Translations under genes and position numbers: made by a program
Notes under the pieces: generated by a model
What the model was told of the DNA's origin: nothing
Seen by the model: the letters and a program-made list of their open reading frames with translations, nothing else
The model's database searches: none
Part shown: positions 39,025 to 47,199 of the stretch, piece after piece
How the letters are laid out: every line of letters begins with the position of its first letter
How positions within the stretch are numbered: the first letter of the stretch is position 1
NCBI RefSeq assembly: GCF_003989795.1
Contig: NZ_RZHG01000021.1
Location: 113,033-177,032 of the forward strand
DNA length: 64,000 nt
Direction of reading: 5' to 3'
Source: Vreelandella andesensis
GTDB taxonomy: Bacteria; Pseudomonadota; Gammaproteobacteria; Pseudomonadales; Halomonadaceae

Positions 39025-40608
39025 TTAGCCTTTGTCCTTCTGCGGGTGTAGATCCAGTAACATTATTAACGGGGCAACATGGTCTGGATCAGCAAGCACC
39101 TGTGAGAGCTTGGAAATGTCTTCTGACAAAGGGCGGTCTTGCTCAAGAGGAGGGATGATGTCTCGAACCCAACGGCACAATGCTTGAGAGGCACGGCTAA
39201 GTGAGTGGGTGTTTTTTAATTCAGCACCTTGAACAAGTACCAATGCTTCAATCGCCAATATTTGATAAAGCTGTTCCAAGCTCGCGCTTGCGCGGCGTGC
39301 GGCAATGGTTCCCAACGGCACAATATCCTGATTATCCGCATTCGTAGGAATAGATTGAATTGAGGCGGGCATGGCATGGCTACGCAATTCAGCCACTAGC
39401 GCTGTCGCACTTACCTGAGCCCCCATAAAACCACTATGCAGGCCCGTTTGAAGCGGCTGCATAAACGCGGGCAGCCCTTTATTTTTTAATGGATCAGTAA
39501 TTCTTGCGATGCGGCGCTCGCTGTAAAGCGCCATCTGAATAAGCGCATTGTTAAGGTGGTCGCTGGCAAAGGCTAGGTGCTGCCCAAAGAAATTCCCACC
39601 GTGCAAAATCAGGCTGTCATCGGCAAATAGCAGCGGGTTATCAGTGACGGCTTCCAGTTCAGTACGCACCGTTTGCGCATGTTGCTCGACAACGTCCCAC
39701 ACGGCACCTAACGCCTGAGGCGCGCAGCGCAATGTATAGGCATCTTGGGGTAATGGCTGGTGCTGGGCAATATCACTAGGCATGTCAGAAAGCGGCTCTG
39801 ACGTTGGCTTCCAAGGTATTAATGCCTCGCTACTTGCTGATAGCGACCAAAGCCACTGATGAAGCTGACGTTGACCCGGATGCGGACGAAGCTGGCCGAT
39901 CAACGGGTGAAAGGCCTCGCGATGCCCTTCCAATAGTTCCGAGTAAAGCAATACCAGTAAGGTACTGAGCTTTACTGCCCTTTGAGCAACGGTGGCGTTC
40001 AGAGCCGCGATTCCAGCGGTTGTCGATGTGCCGTTTACTAGCGCAATTGCATCTTTGCCTTGCAAGACGAGAGGCTCCCAGCCCAGATACCGATGGGCAT
40101 CGGCACTGCTTATCCAGCTGCCACCACGCAGGCTCACTCGTCCTTCACCGCTTAATGCACGCGCTAGGTGCGCTAACGGCGTTAAATCACCACTCGCCCC
40201 CACAGTGCCGCGGGAGGGCACTTCAGGAACGACGTCAGCGTCAAGCCATGCAAGTAACCGTTCTATTAGTAAAGGGTTTGCGCCGGAGTGTCCGCGAACA
40301 AGACTAGCGACGCGTGCGACCATCATGGCTCGGACATGGGTGTGTGCCAGCGGCTCTCCAACACCACTACATAGGTGATAAACCAAATTCTGCTGTAGAA
40401 GCGCTGACTGTTTAGGGTCTACATCCGTCGTCGCTAAAGGCCCGTACCCCGTAGTAACCCCATAAATGCGCCGTCGCTGGTCAATAGCGTCACATAGAAA
40501 ATCATGTGCTTTTGCGGTTGCATGTTTTTCTTCTAGCGACAGAACAAATTTTTGGCGCCCAAGCGAAATCTTTTCAATCTCTTCCAGCGTCCGACTGCCA
40601 TCACTCAT
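39025..40608 (-). CDS. tal: Tyrosine ammonia-lyase (MIO enzyme) for PYP chromophore
   Basis: Aromatic amino acid ammonia-lyase of 527 residues. The MIO prosthetic group forms from A138-S139-G140 in GTVGASGDLTPLAH. The selectivity loop reads NLVYHLCSG (H78-L79), the His-Leu pair known to mark tyrosine-specific lyases, whereas histidine lyases have Ser-His. Conserved VTTGYGPLA, LVNGTS and NADNQDIVPLG are present. It should convert L-tyrosine to p-coumaric acid, the PYP chromophore precursor. It is the last gene of the pyp-ligase-tal run; no hut genes adjoin. Confidence 0.92.
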   Translation of the reverse strand: MSDGSRTLEEIEKISLGRQKFVLSLEEKHATAKAHDFLCDAIDQRRRIYGVTTGYGPLATTDVDPKQSALLQQNLVYHLCSGVGEPLAHTHVRAMMVARVASLVRGHSGANPLLIERLLAWLDADVVPEVPSRGTVGASGDLTPLAHLARALSGEGRVSLRGGSWISSADAHRYLGWEPLVLQGKDAIALVNGTSTTAGIAALNATVAQRAVKLSTLLVLLYSELLEGHREAFHPLIGQLRPHPGQRQLHQWLWSLSASSEALIPWKPTSEPLSDMPSDIAQHQPLPQDAYTLRCAPQALGAVWDVVEQHAQTVRTELEAVTDNPLLFADDSLILHGGNFFGQHLAFASDHLNNALIQMALYSERRIARITDPLKNKGLPAFMQPLQTGLHSGFMGAQVSATALVAELRSHAMPASIQSIPTNADNQDIVPLGTIAARRASASLEQLYQILAIEALVLVQGAELKNTHSLSRASQALCRWVRDIIPPLEQDRPLSEDISKLSQVLADPDHVAPLIMLLDLHPQKDKG

Positions 40609-40630
40609 ATCAGCACTTCCTGTACAAAAA

Positions 40631-41761
40631 TTACCAATCAGTTAATTTGCCCATCGCATTGGTTGGCAGCGATTCACCGTAAGTAACGCTTACCGGGCGC
40701 TCTGCTGCTGGCCATTGGGAAGTGGCTTGAGCAATCGTACTGGCTGTTTCATGTTCATCTTGCACAGGAACGACGAATGCCTTTAGGCGTGGCGACGAGG
40801 TAGACCCTGTCACCCTCACCATACAGTCGGCAACCCCTGTTAACGCGCATAGATTTCGCGCCACATGTTGGGGGCTAACGTTGACACCGCCAATGATGAC
40901 AACGTCATCAAATCGGCCTTTCACGATAAAGCGGGTGTCGTCGACCCACTTCGTGGCGTCTAGTAGCGGGACTGGTTGTTCGCTGTTAACGCGTTGAATG
41001 TACTGCGTATCGAAGCGTTGCCAGTGGGCAAGCAATTGGTAGGGTTCGGGGACTCGCCAGCGGGTCGCCACACCACCAGTTTCTGTGCTGCCATAAATAT
41101 CGAGCAAACTGGCTAAGCCTTGCTGGGTCAACGCGTTAAACGTAGCAGCAGAAAGAGGAGCCGATGAGGAGACTCCCGTGACGTTTTCAGGCCAACGCTT
41201 ACGCGTGCTGGCTAAGTAGTCCCAGCAGGGCGGCACGGTCACCAGCATGTCGCCAGACACGAAAGCAGGCAGCGCAGCCTTCTCGACGGTTATTCGTGTT
41301 ACGTCCATCAACCGGGGTAGCGCCACCCCCCACATGAAACCGTAAAGATGGTGTATCGGTAACCAACCGATGACACGGTTTATCGGCATCGCAGGTGCTA
41401 AGCGTTGTATTAGCGCCTGCGCCTCCGCCTCTATATCTTCCCAACGGTGTAAGTGGGCAGTGGGGTCGCCTGTGCTGCCTGACGTGCGAAAGGTAAGGCC
41501 TGACGTATCATCGAGCGCCTGCGTCACAATGGCTGCCCAGCCATCGATGTGTTTAGTCATGAGAAGACGATCTTCCACCCCGGTCTCATGTAAACGAAAG
41601 AATTCGTTCACGCAGGCGGCAAGGTGCAGTCTTTCGAGGGAGTCGATGGAGGGCGAACTTTGCCAGTCTGGCGCGGAAGTTCCGCGATAGGCAGCGAGTT
41701 CAGCGCTTAGCAGAGATTGCAGTACCGCTTTGCAATCGGCTTCGCTTAGCCACTGAGGCAT
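40631..41761 (-). CDS. pcl: p-Coumarate:CoA ligase-like AMP-binding enzyme (PYP chromophore activation)
   Basis: A compact 376-residue acyl-adenylate-forming enzyme. The P-loop-like motif is FRTSGSTGDPTAHLH, followed by DIYGSTETGGVATRW and the hinge GRFDDVVIIGGVNVSP. A C-terminal catalytic lysine may lie in LPTNAMGKLTDW. ATG 41761 with AAGGA upstream is preferred; the frame is open to a GTG at 41818, but that lies inside a terminator-like hairpin. Placed between pyp and tal, it should make p-coumaroyl-CoA for attachment to the PYP cysteine. The substrate is inferred from context. Confidence 0.88.
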   Translation of the reverse strand: MPQWLSEADCKAVLQSLLSAELAAYRGTSAPDWQSSPSIDSLERLHLAACVNEFFRLHETGVEDRLLMTKHIDGWAAIVTQALDDTSGLTFRTSGSTGDPTAHLHRWEDIEAEAQALIQRLAPAMPINRVIGWLPIHHLYGFMWGVALPRLMDVTRITVEKAALPAFVSGDMLVTVPPCWDYLASTRKRWPENVTGVSSSAPLSAATFNALTQQGLASLLDIYGSTETGGVATRWRVPEPYQLLAHWQRFDTQYIQRVNSEQPVPLLDATKWVDDTRFIVKGRFDDVVIIGGVNVSPQHVARNLCALTGVADCMVRVTGSTSSPRLKAFVVPVQDEHETASTIAQATSQWPAAERPVSVTYGESLPTNAMGKLTDW

Positions 41762-41800
41762 CTGATGATCCTTAATAACGCCAAAAGGAACGTACGGTTC

Positions 41801-41842
41801 AAACACAAAACCGCCCACTCATACGATCTACTGAGCGGGCGG
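41801..41842 (-). terminator. Terminator/attenuator between pyp and the chromophore genes
   Basis: On the minus strand, an 11-bp stem (41832-41842 with 41811-41821, one G-T pair) is followed by ttttgtgttt. It lies directly after the pyp stop and before the ligase start. The interrupted T-run suggests partial read-through, so pyp mRNA would exceed ligase/lyase mRNA. Confidence 0.7.
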
Positions 41843-41859
41843 CTCTTGGTCAAACGAAG

Positions 41860-42243
41860 TTACAAGCGCTTAACGAAGATCCAGTAAGTATCCCCGGAAA
41901 TCGCCCTTTTCATATGCACTTTTACTTTTGTGGGGGTCATCTGGTAATCGAATACGTACTCAAACATAGTATTCAAATCACCACTTTTAACGCCTTCCTT
42001 AAAACGACCCTGGAATTCTTTGCTTTGCGTGCAGGGCGCAACGTCAGTGAAGAAGTTTTTACCAATGACACTTTTAGGATCTCGGCCAGTGATACCACCT
42101 TCTGCTGCGTTGTATTGAATGATTTTTCCATTAGCATCTAATTGGATGGCACCGAAAGCCAGCGTATCAAGCTTTTTGTCATCCATATTGGCTAGTGCAT
42201 TTTCAATATCATCGCCGCCGAAGCGAACTGTTTCCATCGCCAT
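41860..42243 (-). CDS. pyp: Photoactive yellow protein (PAS-domain blue-light receptor)
   Basis: A 127-residue protein strikingly close to Halorhodospira PYP as I recall it. With a two-residue offset, every chromophore-pocket residue is present: Y44, E48, T52, R54, the p-coumaroyl-binding C71 in DVAPCTQS, and Y100 in [13 protein letters not shown]. The ATG at 42243 has GAGGAG upstream. The PAS core signatures [18 protein letters not shown] and [15 protein letters not shown] are clear. The neighbouring ligase and tyrosine lyase supply the chromophore. The output partner is unknown; negative phototaxis is the role proposed in Halorhodospira. Confidence 0.97.
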   Translation of the reverse strand: MAMETVRFGGDDIENALANMDDKKLDTLAFGAIQLDANGKIIQYNAAEGGITGRDPKSVIGKNFFTDVAPCTQSKEFQGRFKEGVKSGDLNTMFEYVFDYQMTPTKVKVHMKRAISGDTYWIFVKRL

Positions 42244-42290
42244 TACTGATCTCCTCTCTGAATGTCTGCAGGCAGGTTTGTTAAACCATA

Positions 42291-42323
42291 CCTATACAGG
42301 AAACTATTAATAATTGTTAATAG
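42291..42323 (-). promoter_or_regulatory. Predicted pyp promoter with overlapping palindrome
   Basis: On the minus strand, TTAACA (42315-42320) and TATAGG (42291-42296) are spaced 18 bp apart. The -35 lies within a perfect inverted repeat CTATTAA-N6-TTAATAG (42304-42323), a candidate operator for an unknown dimeric regulator. The ~180-bp upstream gap holds no gene. Confidence 0.5.
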
Positions 42324-42422
42324 TGCAAAAATTAACAGCATCCAGAATCCAAAGCAATCAGCTCACACTATTTAATGAGGCCTGAAAGACTTGAGCGGTA
42401 CCACGAAAAGGGGATGTCCCAT

Positions 42423-42962
42423 CTAGTTTTCGGGCTGCTTTATGACAAGCGGCGCAACTGACACAACATCTAGCCGAAACGGCCCGGCGGTTCGATCAGC
42501 AATCAAGAAACCAAACTGATGAATGCTCTTAGGCGCAAGCGGCGGCGCATTATCAAGTACCGTGCCACGCCTTACGGCTTGAAACATCTTCCAAGTAAAC
42601 TCCAGCGTTTCCCACTGACCTTTGGCAGGCGTGAACGTCACTCGGTAGGCGCTGGCATCGTCCAACGCGGTACTTTTCAAACGCAGTTGATAAGTTCGGC
42701 CGTCCCCACGCACCCGCAGGGTAATGCCTTCACCGTTAGTGAGAGATTGCTCAAAGTGATCAGGCTCGCGACGTACCGAGGCAAAACCACCTCCGTTATC
42801 TAGCGACACCTCACCGATAAAACAGCCCGCCCCCGCCTCTATCTGAAACGTACTGTGAGACACGCCGCCCATTACACCATCATTCACTGCAAACCAGCGC
42901 TGCTTCTCGTGGTGTTGATTAAAACCAGGGTCGCTCACACTGGGCTCAAAGGTTAACGTCAT
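42423..42962 (-). CDS. CIA30-family (complex I intermediate-associated protein 30) protein
   Basis: A 179-residue protein with the CIA30 pattern: WFAVNDGVMGGVSHSTF, GEVSLDNGGGFASVR, LRVRGDGRTYQLRLK and FTWKMF, with a jelly-roll type fold expected. ATG 42962 has AGGAG well spaced; an earlier in-frame start adds seven residues. The eukaryotic member assists complex I assembly; bacterial roles are unknown. It lies upstream of pyp on the same strand. The pyp promoter in between argues against a strict operon. Confidence 0.85.
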   Translation of the reverse strand: MTLTFEPSVSDPGFNQHHEKQRWFAVNDGVMGGVSHSTFQIEAGAGCFIGEVSLDNGGGFASVRREPDHFEQSLTNGEGITLRVRGDGRTYQLRLKSTALDDASAYRVTFTPAKGQWETLEFTWKMFQAVRRGTVLDNAPPLAPKSIHQFGFLIADRTAGPFRLDVVSVAPLVIKQPEN

Positions 42963-43011
42963 GTTGGCTCCTGGAGCAGTCAACGTTTCGCTGCTCGTTA
43001 CTAAATAAACT

Positions 43012-43044
43012 AAAAAGCCTCTGGGCCGTTGGGCACAGAGGCTT
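43012..43044 (-). terminator. Rho-independent terminator after eat
   Basis: On the minus strand, AAGCCTCTG pairs with CAGAGGCTT (43036-43044 with 43015-43023) and is followed by TTTTT-A. It ends the eutB-eutC-eat unit. Confidence 0.8.
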
Positions 43045-43081
43045 AAGCTGCCTAGTCAGCCTAGGCGATTGGCATCGAACA

Positions 43082-44515
43082 TTACAGCTTAGCAGCGGCC
43101 GGCGTTGGCGCGCTAATATCGACTTCTTCCGGTGCAGCGGTCACCAGTGCAAACTCCTCTTCTGCGGTTTTCGCCACCAAGTTATTTTTACTGTAAAAGA
43201 AGTAGTACGCCGCACCGACAATGAACAGCACAATGGTGTAATTAAACGCACGCGGGTCGAAAGCGTATACGCCCGTTAATGCTACAAGTGCCAGCACCAG
43301 CGCAATGGATGACGTCACAATGCCGCCCGGCGTTCTATAAGGACGCGGTAAGTCAGGCTGCTTAACCCGCAATAGAATGTGACTAAGCGCCATTAATGCA
43401 TAAGAGAGCGTCGCGCCGACAACGGCCATCCCTAAAATAAGGTCGCCCTCGCCGCTTAGCGACACTAAAAAGCCAAACACACCGGGCACGATCAGCGCTA
43501 AATAGGGCACTTTACGCCCGCTGGTCAGCGACAGCTGCTTTGGCAAGTAACCTGCCCGGGAAAGCGCAAAGACCAAACGGCTGTAACCATAGATAATCGA
43601 GAAAAATGATGCCACCAGCCCTGCAAGGCCCAGCACGTTAACCAGCGTGGCAAGCGTTGGGTTGCCCGCAACGTTTAGCGCATCGACCAGTGGTACACCA
43701 CTCTGACCAATCATTTCAGCACCAGACGCGCCTGCCAGCAACACCACAACCAACAAGGCGGTGAACAGCAAAAACAGCATCGCAGCAATAATCCCTTTAG
43801 GCATATCACGCGCGGGGTCTTTGGCTTCTTCTGCGGCTAGCGGCACACCTTCGACTGCTAAAAACAGCCACATGCCAAACGGCAGCGCTGCCCAAATACC
43901 GTACCAGCCATAGGGCATAAAGGTGCTCGCGCCAGCGGCATCAGTGGGTGCAATATCAAACAGGTTCGCCGAATCGAAATCGCCAATCAGCGCCACAGCG
44001 GTCGCCAAAATCGCAAACACCGCCAGGCCGCTAATCACCATCATGACTTTTAGCGCTTCACCCACGCCTGCTAAGTGAATACCGATAAACACTGCATAGA
44101 ACAGTAAATACACCAGTGGCCCATTAATGCCCAGCAACGCTTCGACTGCCGAGCCGATGAAAATCACAATCGCGGCAGGCGCAAGGGCATACTCAATCAA
44201 TACCGCAAGCCCGGTTAAATAGCCACCAGCTGGCCCCATCGCTTGGCGGGCAAAGCTATAGCCACCCCCCGCAGCGGGTATCGCCGCGGACATTTCCGCC
44301 AGCGCCAATACCAGCGCAAGGTACATCAGCGCCATTAAACAGGCGGCAATGGCAAAACCGCCCCAGCCAGCTTCGGCAATACCGAAGTTCCAGCCGGCAA
44401 AGTCACCGGAAATAACATATGAAACCCCAAGCCCGGCCAGTAATAGCCAGCCAGCGGTTCCTTTTCTCAGCTGGCGCTTGGCCAGATACGCTTGATCGAC
44501 AGAAGGTTGTGTCAT
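43082..44515 (-). CDS. eat: Ethanolamine permease
   Basis: Amino acid/polyamine/organocation-type transporter of 477 residues with about 12 membrane helices. Characteristic segments are GLGVSYVISGDFAGWNFG near the N-terminus, AAIPAAGGGYSFARQAMGP, and GMWLFLAVEGVPLAAEEAKDPARDMPKG. These match the ethanolamine permease group. It lies directly downstream of eutBC, so it should supply ethanolamine as a carbon or nitrogen source. AAGGG precedes ATG 44515. The 226-bp spacer to eutC contains tandem repeats and no gene. Confidence 0.92.
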   Translation of the reverse strand: MTQPSVDQAYLAKRQLRKGTAGWLLLAGLGVSYVISGDFAGWNFGIAEAGWGGFAIAACLMALMYLALVLALAEMSAAIPAAGGGYSFARQAMGPAGGYLTGLAVLIEYALAPAAIVIFIGSAVEALLGINGPLVYLLFYAVFIGIHLAGVGEALKVMMVISGLAVFAILATAVALIGDFDSANLFDIAPTDAAGASTFMPYGWYGIWAALPFGMWLFLAVEGVPLAAEEAKDPARDMPKGIIAAMLFLLFTALLVVVLLAGASGAEMIGQSGVPLVDALNVAGNPTLATLVNVLGLAGLVASFFSIIYGYSRLVFALSRAGYLPKQLSLTSGRKVPYLALIVPGVFGFLVSLSGEGDLILGMAVVGATLSYALMALSHILLRVKQPDLPRPYRTPGGIVTSSIALVLALVALTGVYAFDPRAFNYTIVLFIVGAAYYFFYSKNNLVAKTAEEEFALVTAAPEEVDISAPTPAAAKL

Positions 44516-44586
44516 TGTCTTGCCCTTTTAAGTGTGGAACGCAATCGTTGTCAGCGGCGTGCTGAATCAGGGTGTTGGTTCCATAT

Positions 44587-44716
44587 TGTTGTTAGGAGTG
44601 TCTATGTAAGTGTTGTTAGGGGCGTTTCTGTAAGTGTTGTTATTAATAGGTCGTTATTGATAGGTCGTTATTGATAGGTCGTTGTTAATAGATCGTTATT
44701 AATAGGTCGTTAACGT
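44587..44716 (-). repeat. Compound tandem repeat between eutC and eat (24-bp x2, 14-bp x5)
   Basis: Two 24-bp units with tgttgttagg...gtaag (44587-44610, 44611-44634) are followed by five 14-bp units of the type taggtcgttattga at 44647, 44661, 44675, 44689 and 44703. The array fills most of the intergenic space. Confidence 0.85.
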
Positions 44717-44741
44717 GTTGCTCTTAGTGCATAAGCACCTA

Positions 44742-45584
44742 TTAATCGGCCACCAGGAAGTTTTGTGTTGAACCACCCGATGTACCTTCTAATACGCTGT
44801 CCTCGCTACGATCTTTAAGCTGCACACCGGAAAGTTTCCGCTGGCGAGCCTCGTTTAATAGCAGCAATAATCGCCGCGCAGCCTCTTCCGGTTTCAGCCC
44901 TGCCGGGCGAACGTTAGAAATGCAGTTTCGGCGGTCATCCTTTAAACCCACTTCGGGTGCCCAGGTCATATACAACCCAAGGCTATCGGGGGAACTTAAT
45001 CCTGGGCGCTCGCCAATCATCACCAGCAAGGCATCGGCGTTAAGCAGCGCGCCAATCTCATCACCAATCGCCACGCGCCCCTGCTCTACGATGGTTAACG
45101 GCGCGAGTTGCCATTCCCGCTGATCATTTTCAAAAGCGCGATACAGCGCAGTGAGAAATGGCACACTGTTCTGCTGAACCGCCAGCGCAGAAAGCCCGTC
45201 AACAATGACCACCGCTAAATCGAAGCGCTGGCCACTTTCCGCCGCTTGCTGCAACGTTTCTCGCGAGGCGTCGTTAAGACGACGGCCATAATCAGGGCGT
45301 TGCAAATACGTAGCGCGGTCTACCGCCTGGCTGTGTGCCGCAATCGGTGTCTGGTTCAGGCTCAGCGCGGCGCTTAACTCATTGGCTAACGTGTCGCATT
45401 CAAGGGAGCAGTGAACCGCATCCTGGGCTTGGGCATGCGCCAACTGAAACGCCAATAGCTGATGCGTGGGCAGACTGATACCCGCGCGACCAAGCCCAAT
45501 GCGGGCATCGGTAAATGCTCTTAGCCGCTCCCATGGGTTTGTGATAACGATGGGTAGAGCTTCTTTCGATTTATTATCAGACAT
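44742..45584 (-). CDS. eutC: Ethanolamine ammonia-lyase small subunit EutC
   Basis: Light chain of the adenosylcobalamin-dependent ethanolamine ammonia-lyase (ethanolamine to acetaldehyde and ammonia). ATG 45584 has AGGAGG upstream and overlaps the eutB stop by 8 bp. The typical pattern NPWERLRAFTDARIGLGRAGISLPTHQLL is present, with IVDGLSALAVQ, GERPGLSSPDSLGLYMTW and the C-terminal CISNVRPAGL. 280 residues. No eut shell or reactivase (eutA) gene is in the window. Confidence 0.95.
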   Translation of the reverse strand: MSDNKSKEALPIVITNPWERLRAFTDARIGLGRAGISLPTHQLLAFQLAHAQAQDAVHCSLECDTLANELSAALSLNQTPIAAHSQAVDRATYLQRPDYGRRLNDASRETLQQAAESGQRFDLAVVIVDGLSALAVQQNSVPFLTALYRAFENDQREWQLAPLTIVEQGRVAIGDEIGALLNADALLVMIGERPGLSSPDSLGLYMTWAPEVGLKDDRRNCISNVRPAGLKPEEAARRLLLLLNEARQRKLSGVQLKDRSEDSVLEGTSGGSTQNFLVAD

Positions 45585-46992
45585 CGCGGGCAGCCTCCTT
45601 TGGCAGGTGGCGCAGGCTATTAGCGAAGGCGGCCGGCAGTTGATCGTTAAGTTGATAGGATGCAACGTCTTGGAAGATTTGCATCTTCGCTAGCCACTGC
45701 TCGAACTCAGGGGCGGCCTTCAACCCAAGTACCCGCCGCGCATAAAGGGCATCGTGAAAGGAGGTCGTTTGGTAGTTGAGCATAATGTCGTCAGAGCCGG
45801 GGATGCCCATCACAAAGCTACAACCCGCCACTCCTAACAGCGTTAGCAGGTTGTCCATATCATTTTGATCGGCTTCAGCGTGGTTGGTGTAGCACACGTC
45901 GCAGCCCATGGGCACGCCTAACAGCTTGCCGCAGAAATGATCTTCCAGACCCGCTCGGGTAATCTCTTTGCCGTCATACAGATACTCTGGGCCAATAAAC
46001 CCCACCACGGTATTCACCAGCAACGGATTAAACTTGCGAGCAACGGCATAGGCGCGGGCTTCGCAGGTTTGCTGATCCAATCCATGATGGGCATCAGCGG
46101 AAAGCGAGCTACCCTGGCCGGTTTCGAAATACATCACATTGCGCCCGACCGTACCGCGATTTAGCGTCTGAGCGGCTGCTTCGGCTTCCGCCAGCGTACT
46201 CAGGTCAAAGCCAAAGCTGCGGTTGGTGGCTTCGGTGCCGCCAATGGATTGAAACACCAGATCTACCGGCGCACCTTGCTCGATCGCTTCTAGCGTATTG
46301 GTAACATGGGTGAGCACGCAGGATTGGGTAGGAATTTCATATTTCTGAATAACGTCGTCCATCAGGCGCATCAGTTTGATGCTTTGGGCGACGTTATCGG
46401 TGGCAGGATTGATACCGATAACTGCATCACCACTGCCATACAGCAGGCCATCCAAAATGCTAGCGGCAATCCCGGTTACGTCATCGGTGGGATGATTGGG
46501 CTGCAAACGTGTGGATAGCCGCCCCGGCAGGCCGATCGTATTGCGAAACGCGGTCGTCACGTGGCACTTCTTGGCGACCAGCATCAGATCTTGATTGCGC
46601 ATCAACTTGCTAACTGCGGCGGCCATTTCAGGCGTAATGCCAGGGCGGGCCGCGGCTAATACATCACTCGTAGCATGGTCGGAAAGCAACCAGTTACGAA
46701 AGTCACCCACGGTCAAATGCTTCAACGGCGCAAACGCATCAACATCGTGTTCATCGATGATTAAGCGGGTAATTTCATCTTGCTCGTAGGGAATCAGCGC
46801 CTCATTCAAAAATGTACAAAGCGGCAGCTCCGCCAGCACCATTTGCGCCACCACCCGCTCTTCGGCTGATTGCGCAATGACGCCCGCCAAGCGGTCGCCA
46901 GAGCGCGGCGGCGTGGCCTTAGCCATCAATTCCGCCAAGCCATTAAAGCGATAGCGGCGACTTCCCACGGTAGTGTGATAAGTCTGAGCCAT
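45577..46992 (-). CDS. eutB: Ethanolamine ammonia-lyase large subunit EutB
   Basis: Catalytic heavy chain of ethanolamine ammonia-lyase with a TIM barrel that binds coenzyme B12. 471 residues. Conserved parts include GDAVIGINPATDNV, the substrate-binding VFQSIGGTEATNRSFG, MYFETGQGSSLSADAHHGLDQQT and DVCYTNHAEADQNDMDNL. AGGAAGG precedes ATG 46992. It is divergent from the EutR-like regulator, with a 207-bp intergenic region holding both promoters. Confidence 0.96.
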   Translation of the reverse strand: MAQTYHTTVGSRRYRFNGLAELMAKATPPRSGDRLAGVIAQSAEERVVAQMVLAELPLCTFLNEALIPYEQDEITRLIIDEHDVDAFAPLKHLTVGDFRNWLLSDHATSDVLAAARPGITPEMAAAVSKLMRNQDLMLVAKKCHVTTAFRNTIGLPGRLSTRLQPNHPTDDVTGIAASILDGLLYGSGDAVIGINPATDNVAQSIKLMRLMDDVIQKYEIPTQSCVLTHVTNTLEAIEQGAPVDLVFQSIGGTEATNRSFGFDLSTLAEAEAAAQTLNRGTVGRNVMYFETGQGSSLSADAHHGLDQQTCEARAYAVARKFNPLLVNTVVGFIGPEYLYDGKEITRAGLEDHFCGKLLGVPMGCDVCYTNHAEADQNDMDNLLTLLGVAGCSFVMGIPGSDDIMLNYQTTSFHDALYARRVLGLKAAPEFEQWLAKMQIFQDVASYQLNDQLPAAFANSLRHLPKEAARDV

Positions 46993-47199
46993 AGAACCTT
47001 CCTGTTTTTATATTTAAAAGAAAACGAGGCAGCTCGCGTGTTGAGGAACAAAATTTGCTTGTTTCTACAATAGCGCTATCACTTAATGGGGAATATCGAG
47101 TTTTGGCAAACCTGTCATATTTATAAAAAACAAACAAATACAGTAAGTTATAAAAAAATCGACGTTATAGCGCTTTATTCGTGTTCACAGGAGTTCTTT

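Noticed and set aside
39025..40608. Histidine ammonia-lyase (hutH)
   Set aside because: The selectivity pair is His-Leu, as in tyrosine lyases, no hutU, hutI or hutC lies nearby, and the gene is in an operon with pyp and a CoA ligase.
44587..44716. Regularly spaced repeats that might be a CRISPR array
   Set aside because: Units are directly contiguous with no spacers, only 14 or 24 bp long, and no cas genes are in the window. The same holds for the other tandem arrays.
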